Both the position numbers and the translations under genes were made by a program. Below, piece by piece: positions 27,352 through 34,933 of a stretch of 64,000 nucleotides of DNA; the first letter of the stretch is position 1, and every line of letters starts with the position of its first letter. This DNA comes from DATBVX01 sp963724625 (GTDB taxonomy: Bacteria; Pseudomonadota; Gammaproteobacteria; Steroidobacterales; Steroidobacteraceae): assembly GCA_963724625.1 (NCBI GenBank), contig CAVRVO010000007.1:1-64000 (forward strand), written 5' to 3'. The notes below the pieces were generated by a model. That model saw only the letters and a list, made by a program, of their open reading frames with translations, did not search any database and had not been told where the DNA came from.

Positions 27352-28206
27352 CTACTTGCCGGACGCCGAGTTGGCCGAGTTCGCCGAGTTGGCTGAGTTC
27401 GCCGAGTTGGCCGAGTTCGCCGAGTTGGCCGAGTTGGCCGAGTTGGCCGAGTTCGCCGAGTTGGCCGAGTTCGCCGAGTTAGCCGAGTTAGCCGAGTTAG
27501 CCGAGTTAGCCGAGTTGGCCGAGTTCGCCGAGTTGGCCGAGTTGGCCGAGTTGGCCGAGTTGGCCGAGTTGGCCGAGTTGGCCGAGTTGGCCGAGTTGGC
27601 CGAGTTGGCCGAGTTCGCCGAGTTGGCCGAGTTGGCCGAGTTGGCTGAGTTGGCCGAGTTGGCCGAGTTCGCCGAGTTGGCCGAGTTCGCCGAGTTGGCC
27701 GAGTTGGCCGAGTTGGCCGAGTTGGCCGAGTTGGCCGAGTTCGCCGAGTTGGCCGAGTTCGCCGAGTTGGCCGAGTTCGCCGAGTTGGCCGAGTTCGCCG
27801 AGTTGGCTGAGTTCGCCGAGTTGGCTGAGTTCGCCGAGTTGGCCGAGTTCGCCGAGTTGGCCGAGTTCGCCGAGTTGGCCGAGTTCGCCGAGTTCGCCGA
27901 GTTGGCCGAGTTCGCCGAGTTCGCCGAGTTCGCCGAGTTGGCCGAGTTGGCTGAGTTCGCCGAGTTCGCTGAGTTCGCCGAGTTCGCCGCTTGGGCGCTT
28001 GCGTCGCCGCTGGCGGTCACATTGCTTTGGTCAGCCATCGCCGCGGTACCTGCGCCATCCGCGCGGAAGCGCTTGGCCGGCACGATCGTGCCCGCCGCGT
28101 CGTCCGACGCCGGGGGATAGTTCATGACCACGATTCCGACGAGCGCGAGGGCCACCACGACTCCACCGCCGAGGATCCAGGTCTTCTTCGAGATCTGACT
28201 AGCCAT
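27352..28206 (-). CDS. membrane-anchored protein with 68 Ser-Ala-Asn repeats
   Basis: A 284-residue protein. A single membrane anchor lies at about residues 10-28 (WILGGGVVVALALVGIVV) and a polar linker at 29-75. Then come 68 exact copies of Ser-Ala-Asn (residues 76-279) and a SASGK tail. The 9-base units differ only at silent positions on this strand (TCG/TCA, GCC/GCG/GCT, always AAC), whereas on the other strand the same changes would swap Leu and Phe, so this frame is the selected one. It lies directly downstream of the ECF sigma and anti-sigma genes. Long, Pro-free, low-complexity tails suggest a disordered or fibrous extracytoplasmic arm. I know no described family with this repeat. Confidence 0.8.
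   Translation of the reverse strand: MASQISKKTWILGGGVVVALALVGIVVMNYPPASDDAAGTIVPAKRFRADGAGTAAMADQSNVTASGDASAQAANSANSANSANSANSANSANSANSANSANSANSANSANSANSANSANSANSANSANSANSANSANSANSANSANSANSANSANSANSANSANSANSANSANSANSANSANSANSANSANSANSANSANSANSANSANSANSANSANSANSANSANSANSANSANSANSANSANSANSANSANSANSANSANSANSANSANSANSANSASGK
27370..27981 (-). repeat. 68-unit 9-base coding minisatellite
   Basis: 612 bases of uninterrupted 9-base units, TCGGCCAAC and silent variants on the minus strand. Unit variants alternate in short blocks of one to several, suggesting expansion by slippage or unequal exchange of multi-unit blocks. The length is likely to vary between isolates, always in steps of three codons, so the frame is kept. 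Confidence 0.9.
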
Positions 28207-28307
28207 ATTTCTTCCCCCTGTTTGCCCCGGATGCGCCGGGATGCGATTGGTCTGCGTTATGAATTACCGGTTATACGCGCTAAAGGTTGGTGGCGATCAC
28301 AAATTCT

Positions 28308-29045
28308 TCAGTGAAGCGCCGGAGCCTGCCAGCGGCCTTCGTACACTGGCACGCCGGAGGCTATCACGCGAACGCCTACTGTTTCGCCCGCCGCAACCTC
28401 CCCTGGCAGTTCGACCTGCATCGACCCGCGACTATCCTGCGTTGCAGTAAGTCCTGTCAGGTGCGCCTGGCTGCTGCCGCGCGTGACGACGACGTCGATC
28501 GCCTGCGGCGCCGCGGCGCTGGCGGGCTGGGCCGCGTCGAAATCGAAGCGCACGCGCAGATCCTTCATCGTCGGAGCCAGCGTGACCGTGCCGCGGACTT
28601 GCGGTGTATCGACGCGCAACCTGCCCTCGCCGGCGCGCCCGACAACACGCGGACTGGCCATCGTGCCGGCAGCCTGGTCCGAATCGAGCCCGTTTATGTT
28701 GCGGTTCGCCTCGAAGGCGATCGTACCGACCAGCACCGCGCCGACGAGGGCGGCGGCGTAGCGCAGGGTGGATGCCGATGTCAGGAACCGACGGAATCCC
28801 TGGCCGCCTCGGCCATTGGCCAGTGCTATCTGCGGCAGTGCTGCGAGGATGCGTTCGCGCAGTTCGGCGGGAGGCTCCGCGCGCGGCAGCGCGTCGAGGC
28901 CGGTACAGATCCGACGCAGTTCCTCACGGGCGGTTCGCGCCTGCGGATCGTTGAGCAATCGCTGGCTGAGCTCAGCGCGTTCCGCGGCCGACAGCTCGCC
29001 GTCGATTTCAGCATTCAGCAGTTCGAGCATTCGGTCGTCGGGCAT
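28308..29045 (-). CDS. anti-sigma factor (RseA-like, no zinc motif)
   Basis: A 245-residue protein from ATG 29045, one base past the sigma-factor stop. The N-terminal 70 residues are helical (ELLNAEIDGELSAAERAELS) as in RseA-type anti-sigma domains, without the HxxxCxxC zinc motif. A single membrane helix follows at about 95-115 (LRYAAALVGAVLVGTIAF). The C-terminal periplasmic part has a beta-rich segment (RVRFDFDAAQ, GVRVIASGVPVYEG). It should bind and hold the ECF sigma factor until a periplasmic signal triggers its cleavage. It lies upstream of the repeat-protein gene in the same direction. Confidence 0.75.
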   Translation of the reverse strand: MPDDRMLELLNAEIDGELSAAERAELSQRLLNDPQARTAREELRRICTGLDALPRAEPPAELRERILAALPQIALANGRGGQGFRRFLTSASTLRYAAALVGAVLVGTIAFEANRNINGLDSDQAAGTMASPRVVGRAGEGRLRVDTPQVRGTVTLAPTMKDLRVRFDFDAAQPASAAAPQAIDVVVTRGSSQAHLTGLTATQDSRGSMQVELPGEVAAGETVGVRVIASGVPVYEGRWQAPALH

Positions 29046-29046
29046 T

Positions 29047-29586
29047 TCAGGCCACTCCGTCCTTGGCGAGCGCCTCGACCAGCTGCTGGCGCGCCGCAAA
29101 GAGCCTTGATTTCACGGTTTTTTCCGGCAAGGACAGGATTTCAGCCATGTCCTGGTAACTGCAGTCGAGGAGATGCCGCAACACGATCACCGACTGGTAG
29201 TCCGGCTTGAGCGTCATGAGGGCCCTCTGGATGCCGGCGCCGATCTGCTGGCCGGCGACCTGCCCTTCGGGGCCGACCGACTCGTCGAGTTCGTCGCCAG
29301 CGATGGGCTCGTGTTGGTGGCGGCGTTGCAGGACGTTGATCGATTCATTGATGGCAACACGGTAGATCCAGCTGTAGAACTTGAAGCTCGGGTCGTAGTC
29401 CGCGAGATGCTCATACGCCTTGAGGAAGACCGTCTGCGCGACGTCGCGCGCGTCGTCCGGGTTCCTGAGCATCCGCAGGGCTGCGTTGAAGACCGGCTTC
29501 TGGTAGCGGGCGAGCAGGGACTCAAAGGCGCGTTTGTCGCCTGCCCGGCACCTTTCAACCAGCCGACCGTCGCCGTCTTCATGCAT
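29047..29586 (-). CDS. ECF RNA polymerase sigma factor
   Basis: A 179-residue protein with region 2 (AFESLLARYQKPVFNAALRM, then DARDVAQTVFLKAYEHL and YSWIYRVAINESIN) and region 4 (LKPDYQSVIVLRHLLDCSYQD, ILSLPEKTVKSRLF). It is of RpoE-like length and order. Its gene is coupled to the anti-sigma gene. It probably directs this operon itself and envelope genes; the short upstream gap to the STAS gene (69 bases) may contain its promoter. Confidence 0.88.
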   Translation of the reverse strand: MHEDGDGRLVERCRAGDKRAFESLLARYQKPVFNAALRMLRNPDDARDVAQTVFLKAYEHLADYDPSFKFYSWIYRVAINESINVLQRRHQHEPIAGDELDESVGPEGQVAGQQIGAGIQRALMTLKPDYQSVIVLRHLLDCSYQDMAEILSLPEKTVKSRLFAARQQLVEALAKDGVA

Positions 29587-29655
29587 AAGTACAGAGCACG
29601 TCCCGGAAAGTTGGCCGTCCCGTCGACCCGCGCGGCTGGCCCGCCGCGGGCCCGC

Positions 29656-29952
29656 CTACTCCGCTGCTTTGACGACCTCGAATATCCGGTCGAAACCCGC
29701 GTAGCGGAAGATGTCCCCGATGTGCCGGTTGACGTTGATCAGCCTGAGCCCCTTGCCGGACGCCATGGCCCGCTTCTGGGTCTTGAGCAGCACGCCGAGC
29801 CCGGCGCTCGAAATGTATTCGAGGCCTCCGAGATCGATCACCCGGGGCTCAGCCACGCCGTCGAGGAACCTGAGGGCCTGTTCGCACTGCGAGGCATCGA
29901 GTCGCCCCGTCATCTCGATCTCGCCCGCTTCCGCCTGTCGAATCTCGAACAT
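29656..29952 (-). CDS. STAS-domain anti-sigma factor antagonist
   Basis: A 98-residue protein with the STAS fold: MTGRLDASQCEQALRFL, then VIDLGGLEYISSAGLGVLLKTQ. The Ser-Ser-Ala segment carries the usual phosphorylatable serine. It would be phosphorylated by an RsbW-like kinase and dephosphorylated by the SpoIIE-type phosphatase encoded 8 bases upstream. This makes a partner-switch pair that feeds into regulation next to the ECF module. Confidence 0.85.
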   Translation of the reverse strand: MFEIRQAEAGEIEMTGRLDASQCEQALRFLDGVAEPRVIDLGGLEYISSAGLGVLLKTQKRAMASGKGLRLINVNRHIGDIFRYAGFDRIFEVVKAAE

Positions 29953-29960
29953 CTAGCCCG

Positions 29961-31706
29961 TTACCCCAGGGTCTTGGTGAACGTGACGGTACTGCGGCCG
30001 TCTGCGTATTCGTAGCGGATGGTGTCGGCCATCTGACGGACCAGGTGCAGGCCGAGCCCGCCGATCTCGCGCTCCTCGAGTGGCCGGGTGATGTCGACCG
30101 CCGGGGCGCGCGTCACGTCGAAGGGCGGCACGTCGAAATCCGTCAGGCGGACGGTCAGCGCCGCATCGGTCTGCCCCAGGCTCAGCGCGATGTCGCGGAC
30201 CGCCTCGGGATTGTATTTCACCATGTTGGTGAAGAGTTCCTCAACGATGAAGCACACGGGTTCGCGCAGGGATGCGTCGATCGAGCGTCCCGCCAGGAAG
30301 TCCTCGATGAACTGGAAGATGGCCGCGAGCGACTCATAGCTGCGCTTGAAATAGCGACGCACCGTCGTGTCCGACACGGTGCCGCCCTGGCGACGGATCA
30401 GCACGATCGTGATGTCGTCGGCCTGCGGTTGAGTACCGGAGAAGTCGTGGACCGCTTCGAGCAGCCGGGCGAGCAACTCCGACATCGGACGATCGCAGTG
30501 CCGTCGTACCACCTCGGCCACGCCGGCCGGCCCGAACATGCGTCCCGCGCTGTCATGCGCCTCGAAGACGCCGTCCGAGATCAGGCCGAGGACGTCGCCG
30601 GGCGCCAGCGCCAGCGAGCGCGGTGGGTCCACCGAGGGGTACTTCATGAATCCCATCGGAAACGTCGTCGGGTCCAGCCACTCGCAGTGCCCGCCGGCGG
30701 CTCGGAAGTGCAGCAGCGGGCCTTGGCCCGCTGCGTGGTAGTGAACCTCGTGGCGTTCGACGTCGAGCACGCCGAGGAATGCCGTCACGAAATGCTCTTC
30801 CGGCAGGTCCTCGACGAGCTGGTTGTTGACGTGCGTGAAGATCGCGTCGAGGCTGGCACCGAGGCGCAACCCGACGCGCAGCATCGCCGTCAGCTGCGTC
30901 GAGCTCAGGGCCGGCCCGATGCCGTGGCCCGAGGCGTCGCCGAGCAGCACGAAGAGCCGGTTGTCGTCGATGGGCACGAGATCGAAGGTGTCGCCGCCCG
31001 TCTCGGCGGCGGGGCAGAACTGGCCGGCCACGTCGTAGCCGGGCATGTGCGGCATCGCCGATGGAAGCGTGCTCATCTGAATCTCGCGCGCGAGCTTGAT
31101 CTCGCGATCGAGTTTCTCGGCGATCACCAGCGACCGTGCCATGCGCTCGCGCTGTATGAAGACGACGCACTGCGTCGCCAGGGTCTCCGCGATGCGTTCG
31201 TCCTCCTGCGTGAACGGCCCGTCCGCGCGGTCGACCACCTGCAGCACGCCGACGAGGTTGTTCTGCTCCACGAACGGCACCGAGAGCATGCAGCGCACGT
31301 CGTTGTTGTAGTCGAGGTCGACGGCGGGATCGAATCGGGGATCAGCGCTGCATTCGGGCACGCTGACGACCGCCCGCAGGCGCGCGGTCGCACCGAGGAT
31401 GCCCTGCTCGAGCGTGGCTTGCGGCGGAGGTTCCAGCCCGGAGCCCGTCAATACGAGTCGATCGGAGGCCGGTTCGTAGAGCCAGATGGTCGCGCGTTCG
31501 GCACGGAGCAATGCCCGCGCCGCCTCGCCGATCTCCGCCAACACGGTGGCGAGGTCGAAGGGCGCCGCGAGCCTGCGCGTCACGCCGAGAATCTGCAGCA
31601 GCGCGTCGGAGCGCAGCACGGTCGCCTGGGGACCTGCGTCCAGTCGTGACTCCCTCTGCCGAAAGTGAACGAAGGTGAGTCTGCCTGCATCGCTCGCCGC
31701 TTGCAC
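29961..31706 (-). CDS. GAF-PP2C (SpoIIE/RsbU-like) phosphatase with C-terminal RsbW-like ATPase domain
   Basis: From GTG 31706 the product is about 581 residues; the frame is open further up to 32066 but that part overlaps the divergent gene and is not protein-like. GTG 31619 is an alternative. A GAF domain comes first (IWLYEPASDRLVL..., CMLSVPFVEQNNLVGVLQV). The PP2C phosphatase follows (AETGGDTFDL, GDASGHGIGPAL, ISDGVFEAHD, DDITIVLIRR). A HATPase_c kinase-like domain ends it (VEELFTNMVKYN, GGLGLHLVRQMAD). Having phosphatase and anti-sigma-type kinase in one chain is a known but notable arrangement. The STAS substrate is next door. Confidence 0.85.
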   Translation of the reverse strand: MQAASDAGRLTFVHFRQRESRLDAGPQATVLRSDALLQILGVTRRLAAPFDLATVLAEIGEAARALLRAERATIWLYEPASDRLVLTGSGLEPPPQATLEQGILGATARLRAVVSVPECSADPRFDPAVDLDYNNDVRCMLSVPFVEQNNLVGVLQVVDRADGPFTQEDERIAETLATQCVVFIQRERMARSLVIAEKLDREIKLAREIQMSTLPSAMPHMPGYDVAGQFCPAAETGGDTFDLVPIDDNRLFVLLGDASGHGIGPALSSTQLTAMLRVGLRLGASLDAIFTHVNNQLVEDLPEEHFVTAFLGVLDVERHEVHYHAAGQGPLLHFRAAGGHCEWLDPTTFPMGFMKYPSVDPPRSLALAPGDVLGLISDGVFEAHDSAGRMFGPAGVAEVVRRHCDRPMSELLARLLEAVHDFSGTQPQADDITIVLIRRQGGTVSDTTVRRYFKRSYESLAAIFQFIEDFLAGRSIDASLREPVCFIVEELFTNMVKYNPEAVRDIALSLGQTDAALTVRLTDFDVPPFDVTRAPAVDITRPLEEREIGGLGLHLVRQMADTIRYEYADGRSTVTFTKTLG

Positions 31707-31801
31707 GCGTCGGCAGGCCGGAAGAGAAAACCCCCGCGCTCCAGGAGTCGCCAAATCGACTAGGCTGAGTACGACGTGCGGGGTTTTGGGGGAAGAGTGC
31801 A

Positions 31802-33047
31802 ATGAAACGACTGATCCTGTTCGCCGCGCTCTTGATTTCCGCATGCGCCGGCACCGATCAACTGACGCCGCGACCAGGACCGCACCGCCTATGTCGGCGC
31901 CATGGTCTGGGACGGCGAAGAGTTTCGTCCGCGCGACATCGTCGTGGCGGGCGACCGCATTGTCGATGCGCCCGCCCGCAGCGCGAACCATCGCGTCGAG
32001 CTCAACGGCGGCTACGTGGTCCCGCCGTTCTGCGAGGCGCACAACCACAATCTGGGAGCGCCGCATGAGAACGAAACTACGATCGCTCGCTATTTGCGCG
32101 AGGGCATCTTCTATGTCGGGATCCTGTCAAACCTGCCCGCGCTCACCGACCCCATCCGCCACACATACAACACGCCGACGAGCGTGGACGTCATCTTCGC
32201 CAATGGCCCGCTAACCGCCAGCGGCGGGCATCCGATCCGGCTGCGCGAATTCCTGCTTGAGCAAGGCGCCTATCCCGGCTTCACGCGCGAAACGCTGCCC
32301 GGCCAAGGTTATTTCGTCATCGATAGCGAAGCCGATCTCGAGCGCCAGTGGCCCACCATCGCCAGCCTGCGTCCCGATTTCATCAAGATCGTTCTCTCTT
32401 TCTCGGAGGAATTCGCGCGCCGCCGCGACGACCCAGCGTTCTTCGGCCTGAAAGGGCTCGATCCAGCGCTCGTCCCACGCATCGTGGAGCGCGCGCATGC
32501 CAACGGCTTGCGGGTGTTCGCCCATGTAGAGACCGGACACGACTTTCACGTCGCGGTCGCCGTTGGCGTCGATGTTGTTGCGCATCTGCCGGGCTCGCTC
32601 TACCCAACCGCCATTGACCCGGCGGACGCGCGGTCGGCGGCCGAGCGCGGGGTCATCGTGATCACCACCGCGGTGCTGATCGAAAGACCCAACCGAGCCG
32701 AGCGCCGGCCGGCGATGCGTGAAGCGCAAATCTCCAATCTTCGCCTCTTGCGGGACGCGGGTGTGACGCTTGCGGCGGGCAGCGACGAGTACGGCGAGAC
32801 ATCGAGCGCCGAGATCACCTATTTGCGGACGCTTGGTGTGTTCAGCGACGCCGAGCTGCTGCGCATGTGGAGCACGAATTGTGCGCGCACCCTCTTTCCT
32901 GACCGTCGCGTCGGCGGTCTCGATCCCGGCAATGAAGCAAGCTTCCTCGCGCTCGGCGCCGATCCGCTCGCAAACTTCGACGCTGTACGCAATATCCGCT
33001 TACGGGTAAAGCAAGGTGCTGCGCTTGAGGTTGGAAACTCGAGATAG
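31802..33047 (+). pseudogene. lipoprotein amidohydrolase, one frameshift
   Basis: ATG 31802 encodes a lipoprotein signal (MKRLILFAALLISAC, with Cys as lipid anchor). Near 31875 the frame must shift to AYVGAMVWDGEEF, after which 380 residues run intact from 31902 to the stop at 33047. The body shows an amidohydrolase fold: EAHNHN metal-binding pair, FAHVETGHDFHVAV, VVAHLPGS and AAGSDEYGE near the end, as in imidazolonepropionase-like enzymes. The full product would be about 414 residues. It faces the phosphatase gene divergently. Confidence 0.75.
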
Positions 33048-33056
33048 GTTCCAGAG

Positions 33057-34382
33057 TCAGTTCAATTCCCCGCGATCGATCGCCAGCACCGTTCGCAGGA
33101 GCACGTTCGCGCCGTTGGTGATGTCTTCCGGCGATGTGTATTCCTTTGGCGAGTGGCTCACACCACCGACACTCGGCACGAAGATCATCCCGGTCGGCGC
33201 GATGTGCGTCAGGTCCTGCGCATCGTGCCCGGCGCCGCTCGGCATGAGCTTGTGCGTGAGGCCGAGTGATGTCGCCGCCGCAGCGATGATGCGTCGCATC
33301 CGTTCGTCGGTGGGAGCGGGTACGACTCCCACCTGCAACTCGGTGAAGGTGATCGGTGTCTGTCGCGCCTTCGCAATCTTTTCCGCTTCGACCTGGATAG
33401 CCTGGTACACCTGCTGCATCTTGTCCGCTGCCAGATCACGAATTTCCAGGCTCATGACGACCTTGCCTGGAATGACATTGGGCGCGCCGGGTTCCGCACG
33501 AATCTTGCCGACGGTGGCGACCTGTCGGCCGGGGAGGCTGGTGGCCACCCGGTTGACGGCGAGCGTCAACTCAGCGGCGCTCAATAGTGCGTCTTGCCGG
33601 CGGTTCATGGGGGTGGTGCCCGCATGATTGGCCACGCCTTGGACGGTGACGTCCCACCAGCGAATGCCGACGATGCCTTCGACGACACCGATATCGATGT
33701 TGCCTTCCTCGAGAATTGCGCCCTGTTCGATGTGCAGCTCGACGAAGGCTTTCAGCTCGCCCGCCTTGCGCCGCGCCTGCTCCAGGTGATCAGGATCGCC
33801 GCCCACGGCGCGAATGCCCTCACGAACCGTCTTGCCGTCGTGGCTCACGACGTCGAGCGCCTTCGGTAGCTGTCGCCCGGTCATCGCCAGGCTTCCGATC
33901 AGCCCGCCTTCCTCGTCGGTGAAACTCACGACTTCCAGCGGGTGGCGCAGACTGACGCCGCGCTCGCGCAGGACCTGCGCGACCTCGATCGCACCCAGCA
34001 CGCCGACGTCGCCGTCGTAGTTGCCGCCGCCCGGAACGGAGTCGATGTGCGACCCCATCATGATCACTGGCAGCTTCGGATCGCTCCCCTCGCGCCGGCC
34101 GATGATGTTGCCCGCCGCGTCCAGGTGCACGACGAGCCCGGCATCCTGCATGAGTTTCTTGATGTACTCGCGGCCCGCGATATCCGCCGCGCTGAAGGCG
34201 ACGCGGCTGACGCCACCTTCGGGGTTGGCGCCGAATTTCGAGAGTTCGGTGATGTGCTGTTGCAACCGCTCCTTGCTCGCAGTCAAGGTTCCGCTTTCAC
34301 CGGAAGCGAGCAGCGATGCCAGGGCGGCGCAGAAGAATACAAAGAGAGTGAGGTGAGCTTTCTTCGAGCGGGATGGCCTCAC
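33057..34382 (-). CDS. M20-family amidase / carbamoylase with signal peptide
   Basis: From GTG 34382 (GAGGT 5 bases upstream) the product is 441 residues: a signal peptide (LTLFVFFCAALASLLASG) and then a Zn-dependent amidase of the hydantoinase/carbamoylase group. Metal-site motifs are GSHIDSVPGGGNYDGDVGV and TDEEGG; the dimer domain carries HAGTTPMNRRQDAL; the C-terminal site is GAGHDAQDL. The open frame continues 171 bases upstream only because it runs through the hicA remnant. It likely hydrolyses an N-carbamoyl or allantoate-type amide in the periplasm. Confidence 0.8.
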   Translation of the reverse strand: MRPSRSKKAHLTLFVFFCAALASLLASGESGTLTASKERLQQHITELSKFGANPEGGVSRVAFSAADIAGREYIKKLMQDAGLVVHLDAAGNIIGRREGSDPKLPVIMMGSHIDSVPGGGNYDGDVGVLGAIEVAQVLRERGVSLRHPLEVVSFTDEEGGLIGSLAMTGRQLPKALDVVSHDGKTVREGIRAVGGDPDHLEQARRKAGELKAFVELHIEQGAILEEGNIDIGVVEGIVGIRWWDVTVQGVANHAGTTPMNRRQDALLSAAELTLAVNRVATSLPGRQVATVGKIRAEPGAPNVIPGKVVMSLEIRDLAADKMQQVYQAIQVEAEKIAKARQTPITFTELQVGVVPAPTDERMRRIIAAAATSLGLTHKLMPSGAGHDAQDLTHIAPTGMIFVPSVGGVSHSPKEYTSPEDITNGANVLLRTVLAIDRGELN

Positions 34383-34389
34383 GTAGACC

Positions 34390-34510
34390 TCACAAGTCTT
34401 CAGGCTTGAGGCCTGTGTGCTTCGCCAAGCGCGCGAGGATCTTTGGCCCGAGCTCGTCGCGATCGTGAAAAGCGAACACGACGGGCCTTCGAAGAAGGCC
34501 ACTCGCTCAT
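34390..34510 (-). pseudogene. hicA: HicA toxin, internally deleted remnant
   Basis: ATG 34510 overlaps the hicB stop by four bases and opens only MSEWPSSKAR before losing the family pattern. The C-terminal third of a HicA-type toxin is then readable in the next frame: VVFAFHDRDELGPKILARL, then KHTGLKPEDL and the TGA at 34390. The central beta-strands, including the catalytic His region, are missing. The toxin is therefore almost certainly inactive. Confidence 0.6.
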
Positions 34511-34710
34511 GCAGCGATTGATATGGAGATCGGCTCCGGCGATCCCTCGCCATGTTCCAATCGCTCGGCTAAGACGCGTAACGCCAAGACCTGCGCCTTG
34601 GACAGCGCTTGGTCTCGAGTCTCGCCGTAGGCCAGTACACCAGGAAGTTGCGGTACCTCGGCGAGCCACCGGCCGTCGTCCTCGAGTTCTGATTCGATGC
34701 TGAGCTGCAT
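34507..34710 (-). CDS. hicB: HicB-family antitoxin
   Basis: A 67-residue intact protein starting MQLSIESELEDDGRWLAEV and continuing PQLPGVLAYGETRDQALSK, the partial RNase-H-like fold of HicB antitoxins. No C-terminal DNA-binding domain is present, as in the short HicB group. Gene order hicB-hicA with an ATGA overlap is conserved, but the toxin gene is gutted. The antitoxin may be left as an orphan. Confidence 0.75.
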   Translation of the reverse strand: MQLSIESELEDDGRWLAEVPQLPGVLAYGETRDQALSKAQVLALRVLAERLEHGEGSPEPISISIAA

Positions 34711-34743
34711 GACTGTCCCCTAACCTAATGCTCTCGTATCGAC

Positions 34744-34806
34744 TTACCGCAGCCAGGAACTCAGCGCCCGGATGTCGCCTTCAATCTCGCGGAGAGTTCG
34801 TGCCAT
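34744..34806 (-). pseudogene. remnant of an addiction-module component
   Basis: Twenty codons read MARTLREIEGDIRALSSWLR and stop. Full proteins of the addiction-module-component family begin the same way (LREIE..IR.LS) but are about 70 residues long. It is likely a truncated antitoxin start, lying just upstream of hicB. Confidence 0.3.
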
Positions 34807-34933
34807 AGGGCTACACGATAGGCGTGTGGGCATCTCTGTCAAGTTGCAGACGTCGCTATGTATCATTTCCTCGCTAGGACATCCGCGCCCAGCAACATAA
34901 CCTGGGCAGTCGCGCAGATTCAGGGCATCGCCT

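Noticed and set aside
27370..27981. Possible CRISPR array
   Set aside because: Nine-base units in direct succession with no spacers of unique sequence; it is a coding minisatellite.
27356..28120. Plus-strand frame of 254 codons reading Glu-Leu-Ala / Glu-Phe-Ala repeats opposite the Ser-Ala-Asn gene
   Set aside because: The unit differences are silent on the minus strand but change Leu and Phe on this one; it has no start region or signal of its own. It is the mirror of the repeat.
30045..31649. Long plus-strand frame of 534 codons antisense to the SpoIIE-type phosphatase
   Set aside because: High-GC shadow frame; its Arg/His/Gly-rich composition has no protein family pattern, whereas the minus strand has clear GAF, PP2C and ATPase motifs.
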